DNA of 64,000 bases from NCBI RefSeq assembly GCF_003315485.1, contig NZ_QNSE01000009.1, positions 1 through 64,000 on the forward strand, written 5' to 3'. Positions 8,936-16,342 of the stretch are shown piece after piece. Below the pieces are notes generated by a model. It did no database searches, had not been told where the DNA came from, and was given only the letters and a program-made list of their open reading frames with translations. The stretch comes from Marinomonas rhizomae. GTDB taxonomy: Bacteria; Pseudomonadota; Gammaproteobacteria; Pseudomonadales; Marinomonadaceae. Made by a program: the position numbers and the translations under genes. Numbering within the stretch: the first letter of the stretch is position 1; every line of letters starts with the position of its first letter.

Positions 8936-9085
8936 ACCCTTATCCTCTTTCTATTGAACTCAAAATCAATGAGCGAATACAGCGCCGAGTGCTGGCACTG
9001 ACCGTGAACTCCTAAAACGTTGGCAGCATGTTCTGTTGGCCGCCTAAAACAATATGTATGATGAAAAATCTATGCGATGGCGTGT

Positions 9086-9673
9086 TTAGGTGTGATCCTG
9101 AAACACGAGATCCAGATAATCTTGTATCTGTCCAGCAGCCTCTTGCTTGTTGATGCCGCCTGCTAATGAACCGCGTAACCACATGCCGTCAATAAGTGCT
9201 GCTACGGTAAGCGCAATACGACGGGCTTTTGTTATTTCAAATTCTTCTTTCAGTACACACACCAAGGATGTTTGTAAGCGATTAGAGTAGATGTTCTGTA
9301 ATCGATACAAAGAGGGCGTGTGCATGGCTGATGCCCAAAATCCCATCCAAGCTTTGACGACTTGGGGGTGTGTTTGAGATTGACTAAAGCTGGCTTTTAC
9401 GATGGCCATGACTTCATGTTTAACTGATTTATTTTTCGCTTTTGTGACTTCTTGTGATAAACATTCAAAAAACTCACGTATCAGGCTTCTCATTGTTGCT
9501 TCGTACAAGCCCTCTTTGCCACCAAAGTAGTGGTTGATGATGGCTGGAGAAACACCTGCTTTTTTACCAATAACACTGACTGTTGCCCCCGCGAAACCGT
9601 GTTTATCTATGGCTTTTATTGCGGCCTCGATGAGCTGAGGTTTACGTATCTCGGGCATTCCAACTTTTGGCAT
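9086..9673 (-). CDS. betI: TetR-family choline-responsive repressor BetI
   Basis: This 195-residue TetR-family repressor starts MPKVGMPEIRKPQLIEA, nearly the classic BetI N-terminus. The helix-turn-helix spans about residues 25-50 (GVSPAIINHYFGGKEGLYEATM). I chose the ATG at 9671-9673, which has AAGGA six bases upstream. A longer reading to 9733 would translate through the putative operator. BetI represses choline uptake and oxidation genes and is released by choline. The betA and betB oxidation genes are not next to it here, so it probably controls the choXWV importer locally. Confidence 0.93.
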   Translation of the reverse strand: MPKVGMPEIRKPQLIEAAIKAIDKHGFAGATVSVIGKKAGVSPAIINHYFGGKEGLYEATMRSLIREFFECLSQEVTKAKNKSVKHEVMAIVKASFSQSQTHPQVVKAWMGFWASAMHTPSLYRLQNIYSNRLQTSLVCVLKEEFEITKARRIALTVAALIDGMWLRGSLAGGINKQEAAGQIQDYLDLVFQDHT

Positions 9674-9688
9674 TCTGGATCCTTTTTT

Positions 9689-9706
9689 ATTAAACAGCCG
9701 TTTAAT
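9689..9706. promoter_or_regulatory. Putative BetI operator
   Basis: ATTAAACAGCCGTTTAAT is a perfect 7-bp inverted repeat with a 4-bp spacer. It lies directly downstream of the putative -10 box, over the expected start of transcription of betI. The position and symmetry fit an autorepressor site; binding by BetI is inferred. Confidence 0.65.
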
Positions 9707-9713
9707 GAAAACT

Positions 9714-9743
9714 ATACTAGGCTGATTGTGCAATTTAGGTCAA
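9714..9743 (-). promoter_or_regulatory. Putative sigma-70 promoter of betI
   Basis: On the minus strand TTGACC (9743-9738) is separated by 18 bp from TAGTAT (9719-9714). Transcription would begin near 9707, just at the edge of the palindromic operator. Confidence 0.55.
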
Positions 9744-10007
9744 CCCTTGACAATTCAAAAACTTAGTACTCTAATCAATTTAACTGTATGATTTTAAAGG
9801 AATAATAGGCTTTTAAATTTTTTTTGGTCTTTTTTAAGGGCTATTCTGTCGGTTTAAGATAAGAAATGAGGATTTTTTTGCTTGAATCTTACTTAAATCG
9901 TACTCCTAACTCGGCTCTTTTTCAGTTCCTTTAGCAGTATTAGGGCTGGAGTTCTAAGCAAGGGGTATGTTAATTATAAGACAAACTAACTGTTGGAGTG
10001 TTTTGCA

Positions 10008-11162
10008 ATGGATGTCTCTTTTTCGGTATTTGATACCCTGATAGATAGATCAGATATGAGTAGTGATAAATGGTCAAAATACCCTGAAAATGTCATCCCT
10101 ATGTGGGTTGCAGATATGGATTTTGATTCACCTGATTGTATAAAAAAATCTTTAAATCAAAGGGTTAGTAAGGGAGTGTATGGCTATACTCATACTCCAA
10201 AATCATTGGTTAAAGCGATTCAGTCACATTTGTCTACTCACTATAATTGGGATGTTTCTAGCGCGCACTTAGTGCATTTACCTGGACTGGTTTGCGCTTT
10301 ACATTTAAGTGTTCGTGTTTTCTCAAATGAAGGTGATGGCATTGTTGTTCCAGGCCCTGTTTATTACCATTTAACCAAAGCACCGGCGTTGTCTGGACGC
10401 GACTTGCTAAATGTGGATATGGTCATTGATGATGGTCGTTGGGTGCCAAATATGTCGCAATTTGAAGCGGCTTGTGCCAACCCTAAAAGTAAGATGATTC
10501 TATTATGTAACCCGCATAATCCAGGTGGGACAGTGTATACCAAGGCTGAATTATTAAGCATTCACGCCTTAGCAAAAAAATACGATTTGGTGGTAGTGAG
10601 TGATGAAATTCATTGCGATTTGATCTTGGACAATTTGTCTCATGTTCCTTTTGCTAGTTTAAATAAAGACGCTTCTAGTCGCACTATTACCTTAATGGCG
10701 CCAAGTAAAACATTCAATATTGCGGGCTTAGGCTATGCTTTCGCAGTGATTGAAAGCGCTGAATTGCGCCAAGTATTTAATAAAGAGAGAGCAGGTTTAA
10801 TACCATCACCCAATATGTTGGGTCTAACTGCAGCTGTGGCCGCATATGAAGACGGCCAAGAGTGGCACGAAGCGTTATTGGTGTATTTGAAAGGTAATCG
10901 AGATCTATTGGTAGAGCGACTGGCTTCGACACCACTGAAAATGCAGCACTTAGAAGCTACATATCTTGCTTGGATTGATGCGTCTGCGTTATCTCTTGAT
11001 AATCCATATCAATTTTTTGTAGATGCAGGTGTTGGTGTTTCCGATGGTAAAGATTTTGGTAATTCTAACTATGTTCGCCTAAACTTTGGTTGTCCCCAGT
11101 CTATTCTCGACCAAGCGATGACTCGTATTGAAGAGGCGTTAATAAAGCATAAATTTATGTGA
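10008..11162 (+). CDS. patB: PatB/MalY-type PLP-dependent C-S beta-lyase
   Basis: This fold-type I aminotransferase-like enzyme has 384 residues. It probably cleaves the C-S bond of cystathionine, cysteine conjugates or similar compounds. The N-terminal signature NVIPMWVADMDFDSP is typical of PatB/MalY. The PLP-binding lysine is in APSKTFNIAG (near residue 233), and SDEIHCDL and NPHNPGG give the cofactor-contacting Asp and Asn. The ATG at 10008 follows TTGGAG (9993-9998); an in-frame TTG at 9993 overlaps that site and is less likely. It stands alone between betI and a DUF1801 gene. The physiological substrate is not visible. Confidence 0.87.
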   Translation: MDVSFSVFDTLIDRSDMSSDKWSKYPENVIPMWVADMDFDSPDCIKKSLNQRVSKGVYGYTHTPKSLVKAIQSHLSTHYNWDVSSAHLVHLPGLVCALHLSVRVFSNEGDGIVVPGPVYYHLTKAPALSGRDLLNVDMVIDDGRWVPNMSQFEAACANPKSKMILLCNPHNPGGTVYTKAELLSIHALAKKYDLVVVSDEIHCDLILDNLSHVPFASLNKDASSRTITLMAPSKTFNIAGLGYAFAVIESAELRQVFNKERAGLIPSPNMLGLTAAVAAYEDGQEWHEALLVYLKGNRDLLVERLASTPLKMQHLEATYLAWIDASALSLDNPYQFFVDAGVGVSDGKDFGNSNYVRLNFGCPQSILDQAMTRIEEALIKHKFM

Positions 11163-11233
11163 TTTTCGTTTTTAAAGCGACCAAGTCAGTGAGATCGAGC
11201 TCTGCTTAAAGTGTATATACAGGAGCAGCTCTT

Positions 11234-11623
11234 ATGTTGACGTTAGTATCGAATGATTTTGTTAATCGTTATGTCCAGCAAGCCCCTCTTGCCATTCGAG
11301 AAGACTTGCTGGAAGTAATTCAAATGATGACGTTAATTGCGCCTGATGCTAAATTGGTTAGTGATCTAGGTATCCCTTATTTTCAGCAAAATGCGAGCTG
11401 GCTTTATGGTGTAGCAGCACGTGAAGATCATTTATGTATATATTTTTCAGATTTGCATGTTTTGCACTCTTTCGAGAATCGTTTACCTCACGCTCAATTT
11501 GGTGATGATTGTCTGATCCTTTATCGCTTGGATGAGATTAATCGGAACGTTTTTATGGAACTTCTTGGGCAAATTAAAGTCCATTTTTTTATGAATCATC
11601 GAGAGCCTTTCGAATTGATTTAA
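11234..11623 (+). CDS. DUF1801 domain protein
   Basis: This small 129-residue cytosolic protein has a YdhG-like fold. The pattern is that of DUF1801: an N-terminal helix pair with a conserved APDAKLVSDLGIPYF segment, followed by strands (WLYGVAAREDHLCIYF) and a C-terminal helix. Its function is not established; related proteins are sometimes annotated as iron chaperones. The GGAG-containing ribosome binding site (11222-11225) lies upstream of the ATG. It may be read with the hydroxylase gene 61 bp downstream. Confidence 0.7.
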   Translation: MLTLVSNDFVNRYVQQAPLAIREDLLEVIQMMTLIAPDAKLVSDLGIPYFQQNASWLYGVAAREDHLCIYFSDLHVLHSFENRLPHAQFGDDCLILYRLDEINRNVFMELLGQIKVHFFMNHREPFELI

Positions 11624-11684
11624 TCATAGGGAAAAATTCTTCCCTTTGATTTTAAAAGATTTTTTAATTCAGGTTATTTGCTAA

Positions 11685-12473
11685 ATGATAGATTTCACTG
11701 TCCGTATAGGTGTTTTTGTTCTGGTCTTTAGCTTGCTAATTTTTTGGCAATGGAATAAGCCAAGAGGGAAGCTCTTACAATGGCGCCGCCGTTGGCGTCA
11801 TAACCTTTTTTTATTAGCCATTGGTGCAATGAGCGTTCGAGTAATTCAGCCTTTATTACTGTCTATTGTCGCTGTATTTAGCCAAGACTTTGGTCTGCTT
11901 GGAAGATTAGGGTTGCCTTTCTGGGTGGTTTTTCTGCTGAGTATTCTGTTACTAGATTGTCTTATTTATTGGCAGCATAGGCTATTTCATCGTGTTGCTT
12001 TTTTGTGGCGTATTCACCGAGTTCATCATTCTGACCCTGAACTGGATGTAAGTTCAGCGGTACGTTTTCACCCTATTGAAATTGTATTGTCACTTTGTAT
12101 TAAAGCCTTAACGGTTTGTTTGTTGGGTATTCCTATCGAGGCCGTGTTGGTATTTGATATTTTATTAAATGCATCAGCCATGTTTAACCACACGAATGCA
12201 AGATTGCCTGTTAATATCGAAACATGGGTTAAGAAAGTGTTTGTCACTCCAGATATGCATCGTATACATCATTCAAGAGTGAATCTTGAAGCGAATAGTA
12301 ACTACGGTTTTTTTCTAAGTATTTGGGATGCGTTTTTTAAGACTAAAAGAAACGATGCATTAGGAGGAGATGGGAATTTAAAAATTGGAATGCCTGATAC
12401 GGTGACATATCAACCAACATCGTTAAAGGAAGTATTGGTGATGCCTTTTAAGTTATTAAGAAGGCTTCGTTAA
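11685..12473 (+). CDS. Sterol desaturase / fatty acid hydroxylase family protein
   Basis: This integral membrane di-iron oxygenase has 262 residues and about four hydrophobic segments. The histidine clusters of the family are all visible: HRLFH (about residue 103), HRVHH (about 116), a central HPIEI/NHTN region, and HRIHH near residue 204. These ligate the two irons. Bacterial members hydroxylate or desaturate fatty acyl chains or hopanoid-like lipids; the substrate here is unknown. It is followed closely by yceH on the same strand, and the two may be co-transcribed. Confidence 0.85.
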   Translation: MIDFTVRIGVFVLVFSLLIFWQWNKPRGKLLQWRRRWRHNLFLLAIGAMSVRVIQPLLLSIVAVFSQDFGLLGRLGLPFWVVFLLSILLLDCLIYWQHRLFHRVAFLWRIHRVHHSDPELDVSSAVRFHPIEIVLSLCIKALTVCLLGIPIEAVLVFDILLNASAMFNHTNARLPVNIETWVKKVFVTPDMHRIHHSRVNLEANSNYGFFLSIWDAFFKTKRNDALGGDGNLKIGMPDTVTYQPTSLKEVLVMPFKLLRRLR

Positions 12474-12504
12474 AGACGAATAGAAAAAGCAGTTAGGAAA
12501 AACG

Positions 12505-13176
12505 ATGAGTTATCACGAAGTGAATTTTATCGAAATGCGTGTTATTGGTTGTCTTATGGAAAAAGAGATTACCACCCCAGATCAATATCCTCTTAGTTTA
12601 AATGCCTTGGTTAATGCTTGTAATCAAAAGTCCAATCGTGAACCTGTAACCCAATTATCTGAAATGGAAGTGCAAGATGCCTTAGATGCTTTGGTGGCTC
12701 GTGGTTTGGTGACAGAAATTAATGCTTCTCATAGCCGAGTTAGTAAATATCAGCATCGATTTTGTAATACAGAATTTTCCGATTTGCAATTGTCACCAGC
12801 AGAAACAGCGATTATTTGCTTGATGTTTGTACGTGGTGCTCAAACGCCAGGAGAGCTTCGCTCACGCAGTGGTCGTTTGCATAGTTTCCAGTCTCGTGAC
12901 GAAGTGGAATCGGCCTTGCAGTCGCTACAGGCGAAAACAGGTGGCCCTTATGTTTGCCTATTACCAAGAGAGCCGGGTAAGCGAGAGCAGCGCTATCAAG
13001 AATGCTTTTGTTCGGAATCTGAACGTCCATTAAATACCGATTCTGGCAGTGTGGCGACCTCTAATAAAAATGATGGATATACGCAGCAGCTGGAAGCGAG
13101 GGTGCTTGAGCTAGAGGGACAGGTGCAAGAACTAAATGAATATATTCAACAGCTTGAAAATGCCAGTGGACTATAA
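12505..13176 (+). CDS. yceH: YceH family protein (DUF480)
   Basis: This conserved gammaproteobacterial protein of 223 residues consists of two winged-helix-like repeats. The signature VIGCLMEKEITTPDQYPLSLNAL begins near residue 13 and is diagnostic of the family. The C-terminus adds a short coiled coil (from about residue 190, LEARVLELEGQVQELN). Its role is not well defined. An AGGAAA ribosome binding site lies upstream of the ATG. No unusual features. Confidence 0.9.
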   Translation: MSYHEVNFIEMRVIGCLMEKEITTPDQYPLSLNALVNACNQKSNREPVTQLSEMEVQDALDALVARGLVTEINASHSRVSKYQHRFCNTEFSDLQLSPAETAIICLMFVRGAQTPGELRSRSGRLHSFQSRDEVESALQSLQAKTGGPYVCLLPREPGKREQRYQECFCSESERPLNTDSGSVATSNKNDGYTQQLEARVLELEGQVQELNEYIQQLENASGL

Positions 13177-13278
13177 TCTTCTTTAGCGTCAAACTTGCTG
13201 CGTTTTTTAGCGCCGCTATATTTTACACTGATATGTTGTTGGCGTTATTGCTTTGATTAAGTCTATGGGGAGAATCCT

Positions 13279-14343
13279 ATGAAGAAGGTACGCTGGGGTA
13301 TTATTGGAACAGGTCAAATCGCGCATTTATTTGCCAGTGATTTTTGTCATGTCAAAGCTGGCGAACTTCGTGCGGTTGCTTCTCGTGATAAGGCGTCTGC
13401 GGATGCGTTTGCGGCTGAGTTTGATATTGAGCTGTCATTCATTGATTACTTTTCACTGATTAACAGTCATGAAGTAGATGTTATCTATATCGCTACACCT
13501 CATGTCTATCATTATGATCTGACTAAGGCCTGTATTTTAGCGGGTAAAGCTGTATTGTGTGAAAAACCTTTTACTATTAATGAGCTGCAATCTAAGGAAC
13601 TTTACGATCTAGCTTTAGAACATAACGTTTTTGTTATGGAAGCCATGTGGACACGCTTTAACCCTGTTATAGAGCAAGTTGTAGAGTGGGTTGAAGAGGG
13701 TGAGATTGGTGACTTAAATAGTATTCAAGCAAGTTTTAACTGTGTTGGACCGACAGATCCTAATCATCGCCTGATGAACCTTGAGCTTGGCGGTGGTGCT
13801 TTATTGGATATTGGTATTTACCCTGTGTTCTTGGCACAGTTGTTTTTCGGTAAGCCCGACTTTGTGCAGAACCAAGCGGTGATTGGCGATACAGACGTCG
13901 ATCTGTTCGAACAAATTCTATTAGGCTGGGAGAGTGGACAGCTTGCTTCTTTAGATGCATCTTTGATTTCGTGTAATCCGAACCGGGCTGTGCTATCTGG
14001 CACTAAGGGTTATATTGAAATCGATTCTGAATGGTTTAAAGCAAAATCTTGCCGTGTTGTTAGTATTGATAATAAAGAACGGGCGGTGGAGTTTGATTTT
14101 CCGGGCAATGGCTACCAGTTTGAAGTAGACGAAGTGAATCGCTGTCTTGAAGAAGGTCTGATTCAAAGCCCTAATCATAGTTGGCAAAATAGTTTGGAGT
14201 TGATTGCAACGCTAGATGAGATTCGTCAGGACATAGGTTTGTTCTATCCAGGTGAAGAAGGTTCTAGTGACAATCACCACCATCACCATGATGAAGAAGA
14301 TTTACATCACCATCATCATGAACATAGTCATCACAAACATTAA
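13279..14343 (+). CDS. Gfo/Idh/MocA-family oxidoreductase with histidine-rich tail
   Basis: This NAD(P)-dependent sugar-type dehydrogenase has 354 residues. The Rossmann motif GIIGTGQIAHLFA is at the N-terminus, and CEKPFTIN near residue 95 carries the family's EKP motif. The second domain is the usual alpha/beta substrate domain, so an oxidation of a sugar, polyol or dihydrodiol is likely. The last 22 residues contain 14 histidines in two runs of five plus EHSHHKH, interspersed with Asp and Glu. This is not a usual part of the family and looks like a metal-binding tail. The ATG follows a GGGGAG ribosome binding site (13266-13271). A strong terminator follows the stop codon. Confidence 0.87.
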   Translation: MKKVRWGIIGTGQIAHLFASDFCHVKAGELRAVASRDKASADAFAAEFDIELSFIDYFSLINSHEVDVIYIATPHVYHYDLTKACILAGKAVLCEKPFTINELQSKELYDLALEHNVFVMEAMWTRFNPVIEQVVEWVEEGEIGDLNSIQASFNCVGPTDPNHRLMNLELGGGALLDIGIYPVFLAQLFFGKPDFVQNQAVIGDTDVDLFEQILLGWESGQLASLDASLISCNPNRAVLSGTKGYIEIDSEWFKAKSCRVVSIDNKERAVEFDFPGNGYQFEVDEVNRCLEEGLIQSPNHSWQNSLELIATLDEIRQDIGLFYPGEEGSSDNHHHHHDEEDLHHHHHEHSHHKH

Positions 14344-14366
14344 TTTCTGAAAAAAATGTGATAAAT

Positions 14367-14405
14367 AAAAAGGGCTCTTTTCATCGCTGAAAAAGCCCTT
14401 TTTTT
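14367..14405. terminator. Bidirectional terminator between convergent genes
   Basis: AAAAAGGGCT (14367-14376) pairs with AGCCCTTTTT (14394-14403), extended inside by TTTTCA/TGAAAA around a TCGC loop. T-runs flank the stem on both strands. It can serve both the oxidoreductase gene and suhB. Confidence 0.9.
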
Positions 14406-14440
14406 GTATCTATTTTCTTTTCTTAAACCAAGATGAAGTC

Positions 14441-15229
14441 TTAGTTCAGGTGTTTGTTTAGCGTTGGCAACAATACTTTAAATAAACGTGGTGCTGCGCA
14501 TATAACATCGCCTTTTTCTAAGCTTGGAGAGCCATCAAAACCAGCGAATAGGCAGCCAGCTTCTTTTGCGATGAAAAGCGGTGCTTGCATTTCCCATTCT
14601 TGAAGTTTAATACCCCAAGCAGCATCAAGGCGGCCAGCGGCTACGTTAGCTAGCATTAGAGCTGGAGAGTCTTGCATAACAGCACGTGCGCCTTGTTCTG
14701 CAATTTCCGTTAAAACGGCGAATTGACCTGATAGGTAAGGCACAAGACGATCCGTTGCAGGGAACTGTGCTGCGACTGTAACGTTTTCTAGTGTACGTGC
14801 AGTACTGCTGCGGATTCGAGAATTATTCAGGTAAGCACCACGACCCTTACTTGCGTAAAACTCGTCTTTGGTGTGAGGGTTTAGCACAAGAGCGTGCTCC
14901 ACTTTACCAGCAACTAAGTAGCTCATTGTAATAACGTTGCCTGTTAGGCCTCGAGAGAATAAATGCTGACCTTGGATGGCATCAATAACCCACTCACCTT
15001 CTTCGCCAGTTTGTACTGAACCTTGTAGGCGAGTTGTGATTGTGTCAGCTGGGTAAGCTTTTTCTAGATGGTAAACAATGCTGCGTTCTGCTCCAGAGCA
15101 AACAGCTTGATAAACTTGTTCAGCGGACTGACCTTGTTCTTTATCAAAAAGTAGTTTCTCTTGCGAGTGAATAATATATTCTGCAGCGGCACGAGCTGCT
15201 TTAAGTGCGACATTGATTCTAGGTTGCAT
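14441..15229 (-). CDS. suhB: SuhB homologue with degenerate phosphatase site
   Basis: This is an inositol monophosphatase-fold protein of 262 residues. Orthology to SuhB is supported by overall similarity along its length and by its divergent position next to trmJ, the E. coli arrangement. The catalytic metal ligands are largely missing. The EESG motif is replaced by RLQG (residues 67-70), the DPLDGT motif by DAIQGQ (83-88), the Asp of the WDxAA motif by Glu (WEMQAP, 212-217), and the early NVD motif by AVC. It is thus probably inactive as a phosphatase. SuhB is also known as a subunit of the rRNA transcription antitermination complex, a role that does not require catalysis. Confidence 0.85.
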   Translation of the reverse strand: MQPRINVALKAARAAAEYIIHSQEKLLFDKEQGQSAEQVYQAVCSGAERSIVYHLEKAYPADTITTRLQGSVQTGEEGEWVIDAIQGQHLFSRGLTGNVITMSYLVAGKVEHALVLNPHTKDEFYASKGRGAYLNNSRIRSSTARTLENVTVAAQFPATDRLVPYLSGQFAVLTEIAEQGARAVMQDSPALMLANVAAGRLDAAWGIKLQEWEMQAPLFIAKEAGCLFAGFDGSPSLEKGDVICAAPRLFKVLLPTLNKHLN

Positions 15230-15506
15230 AATTTACCGTCAATTATTCCGTCATTAAAATGCACATACCGTCGATAAGACGATAAGTTGCTAAATAAAGT
15301 GTTAAAGAGCGGGCTTCTCCGTTCTATCTGCTCACTTAATAAGAGTGCGATAAAACCGAGTGCCTAAATAAGAGCGCGAATTCTATCGTAACAGTACGCT
15401 TTTTGCTAGTGAAGTTTTGGTTAAAAACTGATCGTTTGCGGCTTTATGATAAATATCTGTTAAGATATGTGTCATTGTTCGACTGCTACTATTGGTATCT
15501 CATAAA

Positions 15507-16229
15507 ATGCAAAATAAAGTAAGAATTGTCCTTGTTAATACGTCGCATCCTGGCAACATCGGGGGGGCGGCTCGTGCAATGAAAAATATGGGATTAGCTG
15601 ATCTGTATCTTGTTGCGCCTAAGCAATACCCAAGCGACGAAGCGGTGAGTCGAGCTTCTGGTGCGACCGATATTCTGGATAACGCTGTGGTTGTAGATAC
15701 CTTAGAGGAAGCCCTAGCAGATTGTCAGCTAGTGATTGGTACCAGTGCCCGTGAGCGCAATATTCCTTGGCCTTTGGTTGATCCGAGAGAAGCGGCAGAC
15801 TTGGTGTTTGATGAAGGTTTGGTGACGGCGTTTGTTTTTGGTCGAGAAGATAGAGGATTAACCAACGAAGAGCTGCAGCGCTGCAATTATCATGTGCATA
15901 TTCCTTCTGTTGAAACCTTTAGCTCATTAAATTTAGGCGCCGCTGTTCAGGTTATTGCTTATGAGTTACGCATGAAGAGCTTATTGATGAAAGAAGCTCC
16001 TGTGGTTGCGAGTAAATGGGATGTGCCAGCGGCCAATGTTGAGCAGATCGATTATTTGCTTGAGCACCTAGAGAGCGTTTTGGTACAGACTGAGTTTCTT
16101 GATCCAGAAATGCCAATGCAAGTAATGACACGTTTTCGTCGTTTGTTTCAGCGTTCTCGATTGGATCAGCAGGAAGTGGGGATGTTGAGAGGGATGTTGA
16201 CTTCTATGGAAAAGAAGATGAAATCATGA
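15507..16229 (+). CDS. trmJ: tRNA (cytidine/uridine-2'-O)-methyltransferase TrmJ
   Basis: This SPOUT-class RNA methyltransferase methylates the 2'-O of position 32 in several tRNAs, using S-adenosylmethionine. The protein of about 240 residues shows all three SPOUT motifs: NTSHPGNIGGAARAMKN (near residue 11), VFGREDRGLTNEEL (about 110), and IPSVETFSSLNLGAAVQV (about 134). The C-terminal extension typical of TrmJ is present. I use the ATG at 15507; an in-frame TTG at 15492 would add five residues. It is divergent from suhB, as in E. coli. Confidence 0.94.
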   Translation: MQNKVRIVLVNTSHPGNIGGAARAMKNMGLADLYLVAPKQYPSDEAVSRASGATDILDNAVVVDTLEEALADCQLVIGTSARERNIPWPLVDPREAADLVFDEGLVTAFVFGREDRGLTNEELQRCNYHVHIPSVETFSSLNLGAAVQVIAYELRMKSLLMKEAPVVASKWDVPAANVEQIDYLLEHLESVLVQTEFLDPEMPMQVMTRFRRLFQRSRLDQQEVGMLRGMLTSMEKKMKS

Positions 16230-16287
16230 CGACTGCGCTCGACAATACTTTGTTAAAGGCAGAGGCTAGCACCTTGTAAGTAGAAAC

Positions 16288-16325
16288 AAAAAAACGCTGA
16301 CTTATTACTAAGTCAGCGTTTTTTT
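16288..16325. terminator. Bidirectional terminator between trmJ and gnd
   Basis: A perfect 17-bp stem (16288-16304 with 16309-16325), centred on ACGCTGACTTA and a TTAC loop, is flanked by seven A and seven T. It sits between the convergent trmJ and gnd genes. Confidence 0.93.
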
Positions 16326-16342
16326 GAGCTAAGTCGTTGGTC

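Noticed and set aside
9674..9733. Longer BetI start.
   Set aside because: The added residues are not family-like and the sequence contains the palindromic operator. The ATG at 9673 has a good ribosome binding site and the canonical BetI start.
14279..14343. Histidine codon run read as a possible cloning tag or microsatellite.
   Set aside because: CAC and CAT codons are mixed and interrupted by Asp, Glu, Leu, Ser and Lys. The run ends in the natural stop of the gene, so it looks native.
15064..15264. Minus-strand open frame overlapping the start of suhB.
   Set aside because: It is a shadow of the suhB reading frame with no ribosome binding site or family features.
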